In this document: positions 1 through 6,200 of the stretch, piece after piece
Layout: every line of letters begins with the position of its first letter
Position numbering within the stretch: the first letter of the stretch is position 1
NCBI GenBank assembly: GCA_007124475.1
Contig: SLFB01000185.1
Location: 1-13,655 of the forward strand
Length of the DNA: 13,655 nt
Reading direction: 5' to 3'
From: Vibrio sp.
GTDB lineage: Bacteria; Pseudomonadota; Gammaproteobacteria; Enterobacterales; Vibrionaceae
Program-made: the position numbers and the translations under genes
The notes under the pieces: generated by a model
Databases searched by the model: none
The model's input: the letters and a program-made list of their open reading frames with translations, nothing else
Told to the model about the DNA's origin: nothing

Positions 1-45
1 AGCACCGGTATAGCCACTTGCACCAATAATTACCGTTTTTAACAT
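1..45 (-). CDS. argC: N-acetyl-gamma-glutamyl-phosphate reductase, N-terminal 15 codons (window edge)
   Basis: Only the first 15 codons are in the window. They read MLKTVIIGASGYTGA on the minus strand, the typical ArgC start with its glycine-rich dinucleotide-binding turn (GASGYTG). ArgC reduces N-acetylglutamyl phosphate to the semialdehyde with NADPH, the third step of arginine synthesis. A GAGGA ribosome-binding sequence lies just upstream of the ATG at 45. The gene is divergent from argE with 154 bp between the start codons, the same head-to-head arrangement as the enteric argE/argCBH locus. The rest of the gene, and probably argBGH, lies left of the window. The identification rests on a short but very characteristic peptide plus the neighbour. 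Confidence 0.88.
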   Translation of the reverse strand, partial: MLKTVIIGASGYTGA

Positions 46-83
46 TAATCCTCATCCCTAAGCGGAGTAAAAACCAAACTTAA

Positions 84-101
84 ACTGATTTTTAATTTAC
101 C
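84..101. promoter_or_regulatory. Candidate ARG box 1 (argC side)
   Basis: The core TGATT-TTTA-ATTTA matches the ArgR operator consensus TGAAT-wwww-ATTCA at 4 of 5, 4 of 4 and 4 of 5 positions. It lies 39 bp upstream of the argC start. Enteric ArgR boxes normally come in pairs about 3 bp apart; this one stands 14 bp from the next, so it may act alone or extend the array towards argC. Prediction by eye. Confidence 0.45.
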
Positions 102-115
102 GAAAACCCAGCTTT

Positions 116-133
116 ATTGGTTTTTTATTCATA
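116..133. promoter_or_regulatory. Candidate ARG box 2 (best match)
   Basis: The core TGGTT-TTTT-ATTCA has a perfect right half-site, a fully A/T centre and 3 of 5 in the left half, with permitted A/T flanks. It is followed after exactly 3 bp by the box at 137-154, the spacing seen for tandem ArgR operators in E. coli. ArgR with bound arginine would be expected to repress both divergent genes here. Confidence 0.55.
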
Positions 134-136
134 AAA

Positions 137-154
137 AGTGATTTAATATGTGTT
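137..154. promoter_or_regulatory. Candidate ARG box 3 (argE side)
   Basis: The core TGATT-TAAT-ATGTG matches 4 of 5 in the left half and 4 of 4 in the centre, but only 2 of 5 in the right half. Alone it would be unconvincing. The 3-bp spacing from the box at 116-133 is what makes it worth listing as the second member of a tandem pair upstream of argE. Confidence 0.4.
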
Positions 155-199
155 TTACATTTTCAACGATACTCTGTCAATAGTAGGAGCAAAGATAAT

Positions 200-1351
200 A
201 TGCAATTACCTAGTTTCTTGGAGGTCTATTCCGGCCTAATTTCCACGCCTTCCATCAGCTCCACCGACCCAACCTGGGATCAAGGCAATAGTGAGGTAAT
301 TGCTAAATTAGCAGAGTGGTTTGAAGCGCTCGGGTTTACCGTTCAAATAGAAGTGGTCGCCAGTGGTAAATATAATTTAATCGCCAAGAAAGGCTCGGGA
401 GAGGGTGGGCTCCTTTTGGCGGGACATAGTGATACGGTGCCTTTTGACCAAGGACGTTGGAACTTTGAGCCTCATGCTTTAACCCAAGCGAATGACCGCT
501 TCTATGGCTTAGGCACCGCGGATATGAAAGGTTTTTTTGCTTTTATCTACCAAGCGGTAAAAAATATCGATTGGAGTAAGCAAAATAAACCCCTGTATGT
601 TTTAGCGACCTGCGATGAAGAAACCACCATGCTTGGTGCCCGACATTTTACGGCCAACGCTCCCTGTAAACCCGATTACTGCATCATCGGTGAACCAACC
701 AGCTTAGTGCCTGTGCGTGGACACAAAGGTCATGTCGCTAATGCCATTCGCGTCACCGGGCAGTCGGGGCATTCTTCCAACCCAGCATTGGGAGTCAATG
801 CCATTGAGATTATGTATGAAGTCATGTTTGCTCTGATGCAACTGCGAGATCGTTTGATTAAAGAGTACCACCATCCTGGCTTTGAAATTCCGAGCCCGAC
901 CCTAAACCTAGGGCATATTCATGGTGGAGATAGCCCAAACCGCATCTGTGGTTGCTGCGAGCTGCACTATGATGTTCGTCCTTTACCGGGAATTAGCCTC
1001 GATGGGCTTGATAACCTATTGCGCGGCGCGCTAAAAGAAGTACAAGACAAATGGCCGGGACGGATAGCCATTGAAGCCCTGCATGAACCCATCCCTGGCT
1101 ATGAATGCCAGCATGATCACCCATTTGTACTCGGCATCAACGAGATCTGTGCTCACGAGTCACAAACTGTCAATTACTGCACCGAAGCGCCTTTTTTACA
1201 GCAGTTATGCCCAACCTTAGTGTTAGGACCAGGTTCCATCGATCAAGCCCATCAGCCGGATGAATATTTATCTTTTTCTTTTATCGAGCCAACGGTAAAC
1301 ATTTTGTCGCAAGCCATTTATAAATACTGCTTTGCTGATCAAGCACAATGA
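200..1351 (+). CDS. argE: Acetylornithine deacetylase
   Basis: ArgE hydrolyses N-acetylornithine to ornithine and acetate in the linear arginine pathway; it is a cytoplasmic, dinuclear-zinc M20 peptidase-family enzyme. The 383 residues align along their whole length with E. coli ArgE. The metal site is complete: H76 and D78 in AGHSDTVPF, bridging D108 in GTADMKG, catalytic E140 and ligand E141 in CDEETT, E165 in IIGEPTS and H351 in QAHQPDE. The dimerisation (lid) domain is roughly residues 175-285, inserted between the two halves of the catalytic domain. The ATG at 200 follows AGGAG at 185-189. The gene is divergent from argC behind ARG-box-like sites, so arginine repression is expected. The ornithine-releasing hydrolase suggests a linear rather than cyclic route, unless a bifunctional ArgJ exists elsewhere. 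Confidence 0.97.
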   Translation: MQLPSFLEVYSGLISTPSISSTDPTWDQGNSEVIAKLAEWFEALGFTVQIEVVASGKYNLIAKKGSGEGGLLLAGHSDTVPFDQGRWNFEPHALTQANDRFYGLGTADMKGFFAFIYQAVKNIDWSKQNKPLYVLATCDEETTMLGARHFTANAPCKPDYCIIGEPTSLVPVRGHKGHVANAIRVTGQSGHSSNPALGVNAIEIMYEVMFALMQLRDRLIKEYHHPGFEIPSPTLNLGHIHGGDSPNRICGCCELHYDVRPLPGISLDGLDNLLRGALKEVQDKWPGRIAIEALHEPIPGYECQHDHPFVLGINEICAHESQTVNYCTEAPFLQQLCPTLVLGPGSIDQAHQPDEYLSFSFIEPTVNILSQAIYKYCFADQAQ

Positions 1352-1405
1352 ATCTCAGCCCTACCTGATTATCCTTAGTGACGGTTGAGCGATAAAATAC
1401 GACCA

Positions 1406-1483
1406 TACCCAAACAACTTGAATCGCCATCCAAAAGACTTAAATGTAAGAAAATTTCAAGTTACCAGCCATTTTCTTACATTT
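1406..1483. repeat. 14-bp perfect inverted repeat with an overlapping 8-bp inverted repeat
   Basis: Within the 264-bp argE-ppc gap, AAATGTAAGAAAAT (1441-1454) is the exact reverse complement of 1470-1483, with a 15-nt spacer. The spacer begins TTCAAGTT (1455-1462), the exact reverse complement of AACTTGAA at 1415-1422, so two helices overlap in layout. The long stem is AT-rich and is followed by TTTCCTTT, not a clean T-run, so it is a poor terminator. It could be a weak argE terminator, a protein operator with arm centres 29 bp apart, or a degraded repeat: TACCCAAACAACTTGAA (1406-1422) resembles a dispersed sequence I recall from Vibrio intergenic regions. Function unknown. Confidence 0.5.
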
Positions 1484-1532
1484 CCTTTAACAGAACTCAG
1501 CATGACATAAATGCAATCTTTGTATGCTTTGT

Positions 1533-1562
1533 TTGACGTGGATAGATAAAATTCGCTAGATT
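1533..1562 (+). promoter_or_regulatory. Candidate sigma70 promoter of ppc
   Basis: TTGACG (1533-1538) matches the -35 consensus at 5 of 6 positions. TAGATT (1557-1562) matches the -10 at 4 of 6, with an 18-bp spacer. Transcription would begin near 1569, giving a leader of about 47 nt to the ppc ATG at 1616. Confidence 0.45.
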
Positions 1563-1615
1563 GTGTCATTAAATAAGCGACATTGGATGTAATTATTTTA
1601 CAAGGTAGGACGATA

Positions 1616-4249
1616 ATGAATGAAAAGTACGCCGCTTTAAAAAGCAACGTCAGTATGCTGGGTCGATTACTAGGACAAACCATTCAAGCAGCCGACGGCG
1701 ACGTTATTTTGCAAAAAGTCGAAACCATACGACAACTGTCTAAATCTGCAAGAGCAGGAAATCAAACCGATCGAGAAAAGCTGATCGAAGAAATTAAGCA
1801 CTTAGACAACCACCAGCTCACCCCTGTCGCACGGGCATTTAATCAGTTTCTTAACCTCACCAATATCGCCGACCAATACCATACCATTGCTCGTCATAGT
1901 GACGAACAGGTCAATGATAGCAATCCACTTGAAAATTTATTTAGCAAGCTCACCGATAAAAACATCAGTCAGTTTGATGCTATTCAGGCGGTACGGGATC
2001 TCAATATTGAATTAGTACTCACTGCGCACCCGACCGAAATAACTCGTCGCACCATGATCAATAACCTAGTTAAGATAAATCAATGCCTATCTGACTTAGA
2101 GTTAAGCGACTTATCGGCAAAAGAACGCCAAAAGACCGAACGACGCCTAGCGCAACTGATTGCCCAAGGTTGGCATTCTGATGTCATTCGTAAACAGCGC
2201 CCAACCCCACTGGACGAAGCGAAATGGGGCTTCGCGGTAGTGGAGAACTCGCTATGGCAAGCCGTACCAGAGTTTTTACGTGAATTAGACGACAGTATCA
2301 AAGCGAACATCGGTGAAAGCTTACCCATCGATGCTCGGCCAGTCCATTTTTCGTCGTGGATGGGGGGTGACCGCGACGGTAATCCTTTTGTTACTCACCA
2401 CATCACACGAGAAGTTCTACTCCTGTCGCGCTGGAAAGCCGCCGACTTGTATCTCGCCGATATCAATGAGTTGATCGGTGAATTATCAATGACAAAATGC
2501 ACTGAAGCATTGCGTAGCTTAGCAGGCCATGAAGAGCATGAACCTTATCGTGCTGTGCTGAAACGCGTGCGCAACTTACTGCAAGATACGCTCAACATTC
2601 TTGATAGCAAATTACATGGTCAAAAACTGGCAGTAAAAGCACCGCTACGGGATGAAAACCAATTATGGGAACCTTTGTACGCTTGTTATCGCTCACTGCA
2701 TGATTGTGGCATGGGAGTCATTGCTGATGGTTCATTATTGGATGTGCTGCGCCGAGTGAAAGCGTTTGGTGTGCATCTGGTGCGACTTGATATTCGCCAA
2801 GAAAGTACCCGTCATGCTGAAGTGCTCTCTGAGCTCACCCGCTATTTAGGTATGGGTGACTATCAACAGTGGAGTGAGCAAGATAAGGTCGCCTTTTTAA
2901 CCAAAGAATTGAGTTCAAAACGCCCTTTACTCCCTCTCGATTGGCAACCATCAGACAATGTACAAGAAGTTTTAGACACCTGTAAAATTATTGCGGCTCA
3001 TCCTCAACAGGCGTTTGGGGCTTACGTGATCTCTATGGCTCATACTGCATCGGACGTACTAGCGGTTCACCTATTACTGCAAGAGTCTGGTTGTCCTTAT
3101 CGTATGAGTGTCTGCCCATTGTTTGAAACTCTAGATGACCTCAATGAAGCCGAAAGTGTTATCCAACAACTACTCAGCATCGATATTTATCGTGGCTTTA
3201 TTCAAAACCAACAAATGGTGATGATAGGCTATTCTGACTCAGCGAAAGATGCCGGTGTTATGGCGGCTGGCTGGGCTCAATATCGTGCCATGGAATCCTT
3301 GGTTAACCTCTGTGAAGCAGAGGGAATTGATCTCACGTTATTCCACGGTCGTGGTGGTTCCATCGGTCGCGGTGGCGCACCGGCTCATGCGGCATTACTA
3401 TCTCAGCCACCAAAAAGCTTAAAAGCAGGCTTAAGAGTGACTGAACAAGGAGAAATGATCCGCTTTAAACTTGGTCTACCAGAAGTCGCGATTAATAGCT
3501 TACACCTCTACGCAAGCGCGATTTTAGAAGCCAACCTATTGCCACCACCAGAGCCTAAACAGGAATGGCGAGACTTAATGGAAGTGTTGTCCGAAGTCTC
3601 TTGTGAAGCCTACCGTGCTATCGTTCGCGGCGAAGCGGATTTTGTTCCTTATTTCCGCCAAGCAACACCTGAGCTTGAACTCGGTAAATTGCCACTGGGT
3701 TCACGGCCAGCAAAACGCAACCCCAAAGGGGGCGTTGAGAGCTTACGTGCCATTCCGTGGATCTTCTCCTGGAGTCAAAATCGCTTAGTACTCCCCGCTT
3801 GGTTAGGAGCCGGAGAAGCTATTCAATATTCCGTGGATAAAGGTCATCAAGCCCTACTTGATGAGATGTGTCGTGAATGGCCATTTTTCTCGACTCGCTT
3901 AGGCATGCTAGAGATGGTGTATACCAAGTGTAACTTAGAAGTCTCTCGATATTATGATCAGCGCTTAGTTGATCCAGCATTACGCCCACTTGGTGAGCGC
4001 TTACGAGCACAACTGCAAAATGATATTCAAACCGTGCTTAAGGTCGAAAATAATGAAAACCTTATGCAAAGTGATCCATGGGGGCATGAATCTATTCGGC
4101 TGCGTAATATCTACGTTGAACCATTGAATATGCTGCAGGCCGAGCTACTTTACCGTACACGCCAATCTACTGAAGCTGATCCTGAATTAGAAGAAGCCTT
4201 GATGGTCACTATTGCAGGGATTGCTGCCGGAATGCGTAACACAGGCTAA
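1616..4249 (+). CDS. ppc: Phosphoenolpyruvate carboxylase
   Basis: PEP carboxylase adds bicarbonate to PEP to form oxaloacetate, refilling the TCA cycle for amino-acid synthesis. The 877 residues match E. coli Ppc (883) from end to end. Catalytic features visible are H138 in LTAHPTE, K544 in GYSDSAKDAG, and the glycine-rich loop FHGRGGSIGRGG with H577, R579 and R585. The C terminus MRNTG carries the asparagine that binds the inhibitor aspartate in the E. coli enzyme. I chose the ATG at 1616 (MNEKYAALKSNVSMLG), which aligns with the E. coli start and has GGTAGGA just upstream; a TTG at 1583 would add 11 unconserved residues. The protein has a PPP motif at residues 643-645. It is transcribed alone, with its own promoter and a strong terminator. 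Confidence 0.98.
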   Translation: MNEKYAALKSNVSMLGRLLGQTIQAADGDVILQKVETIRQLSKSARAGNQTDREKLIEEIKHLDNHQLTPVARAFNQFLNLTNIADQYHTIARHSDEQVNDSNPLENLFSKLTDKNISQFDAIQAVRDLNIELVLTAHPTEITRRTMINNLVKINQCLSDLELSDLSAKERQKTERRLAQLIAQGWHSDVIRKQRPTPLDEAKWGFAVVENSLWQAVPEFLRELDDSIKANIGESLPIDARPVHFSSWMGGDRDGNPFVTHHITREVLLLSRWKAADLYLADINELIGELSMTKCTEALRSLAGHEEHEPYRAVLKRVRNLLQDTLNILDSKLHGQKLAVKAPLRDENQLWEPLYACYRSLHDCGMGVIADGSLLDVLRRVKAFGVHLVRLDIRQESTRHAEVLSELTRYLGMGDYQQWSEQDKVAFLTKELSSKRPLLPLDWQPSDNVQEVLDTCKIIAAHPQQAFGAYVISMAHTASDVLAVHLLLQESGCPYRMSVCPLFETLDDLNEAESVIQQLLSIDIYRGFIQNQQMVMIGYSDSAKDAGVMAAGWAQYRAMESLVNLCEAEGIDLTLFHGRGGSIGRGGAPAHAALLSQPPKSLKAGLRVTEQGEMIRFKLGLPEVAINSLHLYASAILEANLLPPPEPKQEWRDLMEVLSEVSCEAYRAIVRGEADFVPYFRQATPELELGKLPLGSRPAKRNPKGGVESLRAIPWIFSWSQNRLVLPAWLGAGEAIQYSVDKGHQALLDEMCREWPFFSTRLGMLEMVYTKCNLEVSRYYDQRLVDPALRPLGERLRAQLQNDIQTVLKVENNENLMQSDPWGHESIRLRNIYVEPLNMLQAELLYRTRQSTEADPELEEALMVTIAGIAAGMRNTG

Positions 4250-4280
4250 AAAAACCAGCATAATTCGCTAACTTTTACCG

Positions 4281-4308
4281 AAAAGACCATAATATTATGG
4301 TCTTTTTT
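4281..4308 (+). terminator. Rho-independent terminator of ppc
   Basis: Positions 4281-4306 form a perfect 26-bp palindrome (AAAAGACCATAAT and its complement), and the downstream strand runs into TTTTTT at 4303-4308. It begins 31 bp after the ppc stop and isolates ppc from aphA. The symmetry and A-run on the other strand mean it could also stop leftward transcripts. Confidence 0.9.
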
Positions 4309-4322
4309 GATCAATCATTGGC

Positions 4323-4344
4323 TTAATGAGAAAACTATCAACTT
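4323..4344. promoter_or_regulatory. Candidate LuxR/HapR operator upstream of aphA
   Basis: TTAATGAGAAAACTATCAAC and its flank match the palindromic LuxR/HapR consensus (TTATTGATAAA joined to its mirror half) at about 15 of 21 positions, including both TGA/TCA cores. With a start near 4405 it spans about -82 to -61. From memory, the HapR site mapped in the V. cholerae aphA promoter lies at about -85 to -58, so position and sequence agree. HapR/LuxR would repress aphA at high cell density. The right half also forms a hairpin, CTATCAA (4335-4341) with TTGATAG (4347-4353). Confidence 0.65.
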
Positions 4345-4369
4345 TTTTGATAGAAAAAAGCGTTTTATT

Positions 4370-4398
4370 CTACCTTATGCTTATTATTACGTTATAAT
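4370..4398 (+). promoter_or_regulatory. aphA core promoter with possible AphA self-repression site
   Basis: TATAAT at 4393-4398 is a perfect -10 box, placing the start near 4405. No good -35 is present (CTACCT at 4370-4375 with a 17-bp spacer is poor), which suggests help from an activator. The spacer contains TATGCT-N6-TACGTT (4376-4393), a partial match to the AphA site as I remember it (TATGCA-N6-TNCNNA). AphA is known to repress itself in vibrios, and binding here would block the -10. The -10 is secure; the AphA site is speculative. Confidence 0.6.
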
Positions 4399-4453
4399 GG
4401 TTAGTAAAGCGTAAGCATCTAACTACAATTCTTGGCTGCGCATCCATCAAAAT

Positions 4454-4495
4454 AATAACGTCCACTCCTAGGTGATAATCCACGGCTTGCTAAGG
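4454..4495 (+). promoter_or_regulatory. Predicted Qrr sRNA pairing region in the aphA leader
   Basis: Three blocks occur in the same order as in the antisense of the conserved Qrr2-4 type 5' region (recalled from memory): AA-AACGTC (4454-4462), CTAGGTGA (4468-4475) and CGGCTT..TAAGG (4483-4495). Together they give about 26 complementary bases across 42 nt, interrupted by short internal loops. Qrr sRNAs with Hfq are known to activate aphA translation at low cell density. The last block would pair with the 5' part that V. cholerae Qrr1 lacks, which fits the reported inability of Qrr1 to act on aphA. Confidence 0.65.
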
Positions 4496-4602
4496 TGACA
4501 TAAGTAGTGCATCGCACTATTGCCGAGTTTTTGTCTTCGATTGTGCCAATAGAAGCACATGTGAAGCTCGGTGTTTTTAGACTATTTCACTATTTGGATT
4601 AT
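4475..4602 (+). promoter_or_regulatory. Possible anti-Shine-Dalgarno pairing in the aphA leader
   Basis: ATAATCCA at 4475-4482 is perfectly complementary to TGGATTAT at 4595-4602, which contains the only plausible aphA ribosome-binding bases (GGA, 4596-4598). The upstream strand lies between the second and third Qrr-matching blocks. Pairing would hide the ribosome site, and Qrr binding across 4454-4495 would compete with it. The complementarity is directly visible; the switch is inference. Confidence 0.4.
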
Positions 4603-4606
4603 AGAC

Positions 4607-5146
4607 ATGTCATTACCACACGTTATTCTCACCGTTCTTAGCACTAAAGATGCTACCGGATACGATATTACTAAAGAGTTTTCAGCCAGCATTGGCTATT
4701 TTTGGAAGGCAAGTCATCAGCAAGTTTACCGTGAGTTGAATAAAATGGGTCAACAAGGGTTAGTCACTTGTGTACTTGAGCCGCAAGATGGCAAACCCGA
4801 TCGTAAAGTTTATTCTATTACTCAGGCTGGTCGTGAAGCCTTAGGCCAGTGGTTTGATCAACCAACGGCACATCCAACCGTGAGAGATGAGTTTAGCGCT
4901 AAACTTATGGCCTGTTCAGTACAATCTGCTGAACCTTATCGCCTACAGTTAATTAGCTTGATTGAAGAATCGCGCCAGCTTGTCGCTCATTATCAAGAAA
5001 TTGAAGCGGCTTACTATGCAAACCCGGCTATGCTCGATAAACCACAACGCCTAGAACGCTTAACACTGCGCCGTAATATCCTTGCTCGCCAAGCATGGAT
5101 AACCTGGGCAGAAGAAACCTTGGCAGAGCTTAATGCCATGGCCTAA
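4607..5146 (+). CDS. aphA: Low-cell-density quorum-sensing regulator AphA (PadR family)
   Basis: AphA is the master transcription factor of the low-cell-density state in vibrios; in V. cholerae it works with AphB to activate tcpPH and so virulence genes. The 179 residues are nearly identical to V. cholerae AphA as I recall it, starting MSLPHVILTVLSTKDATGYD and ending AELNAMA. The N-terminal half is the PadR-type winged helix, including WKASHQQVYRELNKM and the wing GKPDRKVYSIT. The C-terminal half is helical and forms the antiparallel coiled-coil dimer. I took ATG 4607, giving the family length of 179; the in-frame ATG at 4571 adds 12 unconserved residues and lies inside the predicted leader. 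The ribosome site is weak (GGA, 4596-4598), fitting control by Qrr. Upstream are a HapR-like operator and a Qrr target; downstream is a strong terminator. Confidence 0.97.
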   Translation: MSLPHVILTVLSTKDATGYDITKEFSASIGYFWKASHQQVYRELNKMGQQGLVTCVLEPQDGKPDRKVYSITQAGREALGQWFDQPTAHPTVRDEFSAKLMACSVQSAEPYRLQLISLIEESRQLVAHYQEIEAAYYANPAMLDKPQRLERLTLRRNILARQAWITWAEETLAELNAMA

Positions 5147-5183
5147 GCCTAAGCTAAATATCCCCAATTCGAAGAGGATAGAC

Positions 5184-5213
5184 AAAAAGAGGATGCATTA
5201 GCATCCTCTTTTT
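5184..5213. terminator. Bidirectional terminator between aphA and cysE
   Basis: AAAAAGAGGATGC (5184-5196), loop ATTA, then the exact complement ending TTTTT (5201-5213). A-runs and T-runs flank a GC-richer stem, so it can act in both directions. It lies 38 bp after the aphA stop and 37 bp beyond the cysE stop of the convergent transcript. Confidence 0.9.
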
Positions 5214-5249
5214 ATTGTCAAAGCACTATACGTTTGGCGTTTGTAATGG

Positions 5250-6071
5250 TTATATCCCATCACCGCCAATAAAAGTTTGTGAGCGGCCATTAAATTGCTG
5301 ATCCATATCTAGAGAAGGCTTTTCAGTTTTCGGACGACCGACGACGCGAGCAGGCACCCCTGCCACTGTCGTATGTGGTGGCACGGGCTGTAACACGACC
5401 GAGCAGGAGCCAATTTTTGCCCCTTCGCCCACCTCAATGTTACCCAAGATCTTGGCTCCAGCGCCAATCATTACCCCTTCACGAATTTTCGGGTGACGAT
5501 CGCCACACTCTTTGCCAGTACCGCCTAAAGTGACATCTTGCAAAATGGACACATCATTTTCAACCACGGCGGTTTCACCAATCACAATACCCGTCGCATG
5601 ATCAAGCATGATCCCACAGCCGACCTTTGCCGCTGGATGTATATCTACCTGACAAGCCACGGATATTTGATTTTGCAAATAGGTCGCCAGTGCAATCCGT
5701 CCTTGTTTCCATAACCAGTTAGCGACACGATAACCCTGCAAAGCATGATAGCCTTTAAGGTATAACAGCGGCATTGAGTACATAGAAACCGCTGGATCTC
5801 GATTGACGGTTGCACAAATATCACAGGCAGCAAATTCACTGATGGTCGGGTCGGCAGCGAAGGCCTCCTCTACCACCTCACGCACTGCCATTGCTGGCAT
5901 TGAAGCGGTATTAAGCTTATTGGCTAAGATATAACTTAACGCTGCAGATAAACTATCGTGTTTAATGATCGTTGCATGATAGAAACTGGCCAACATCGGC
6001 TCTTGCTCAGACTGTTGACGTGCTTCTTGAATGATGGTTTGCCAAACTTTTTTTTGTGCACACTGCTTCAT
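5250..6071 (-). CDS. cysE: Serine O-acetyltransferase
   Basis: CysE transfers acetyl from acetyl-CoA to L-serine, giving O-acetylserine, the committed step to cysteine. The protein is 273 residues, exactly the length of E. coli CysE. An N-terminal helical domain (about 1-140) is followed by the left-handed beta-helix of hexapeptide repeats (about 141-245). Active-site residues D143, H158 (LDHATG) and H193 (DRHPKI) are present at the same numbers as in E. coli. The tail ends DGI, the C-terminal isoleucine that inserts into CysK to form the cysteine synthase complex, and M256, where substitution relieves cysteine feedback in E. coli, is conserved. The ATG at 6071 follows AAGG. It lies 129 bp after gpsA, a gap large enough for its own promoter, and ends at the hairpin shared with aphA. 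Confidence 0.97.
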   Translation of the reverse strand: MKQCAQKKVWQTIIQEARQQSEQEPMLASFYHATIIKHDSLSAALSYILANKLNTASMPAMAVREVVEEAFAADPTISEFAACDICATVNRDPAVSMYSMPLLYLKGYHALQGYRVANWLWKQGRIALATYLQNQISVACQVDIHPAAKVGCGIMLDHATGIVIGETAVVENDVSILQDVTLGGTGKECGDRHPKIREGVMIGAGAKILGNIEVGEGAKIGSCSVVLQPVPPHTTVAGVPARVVGRPKTEKPSLDMDQQFNGRSQTFIGGDGI

Positions 6072-6200
6072 TTTTTTTGCCTTAAACTGCTTTAACCCGT
6101 TTCGCGTTCCGTGCTGCTGGTAGGTAAATTGAATGACGGAGTGATATTGTCACAGTAACGCCATCTACCTTACCCTTTATCTTAGGCTGAACGCTATCAA

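Larger units (their letters stand above)
4250..4606. other. ppc-aphA intergenic region (357 bp), regulatory
   Basis: There is no credible coding sequence here. From left to right it holds the ppc terminator (4281-4308), a LuxR/HapR-like operator (4323-4344), the aphA core promoter (-10 at 4393-4398), and a leader of about 200 nt rich in small hairpins. Stems in the leader include 4400-4404 with 4419-4423, 4505-4510 with 4514-4519, 4542-4546 with 4555-4559, and CCGAG 4523-4527 with CTCGG 4567-4571. The Qrr-matching block lies at 4454-4495. Confidence 0.85.

Noticed and set aside
1583..1615. Upstream TTG extension of ppc by 11 codons
   Set aside because: The residues are not conserved, and the ATG at 1616 has a good ribosome site and matches the E. 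coli N terminus.
1456..1683. 75-aa minus-strand reading frame covering the ppc start
   Set aside because: It overlaps the ppc promoter and coding start on the opposite strand and resembles no family I know; a shadow frame.
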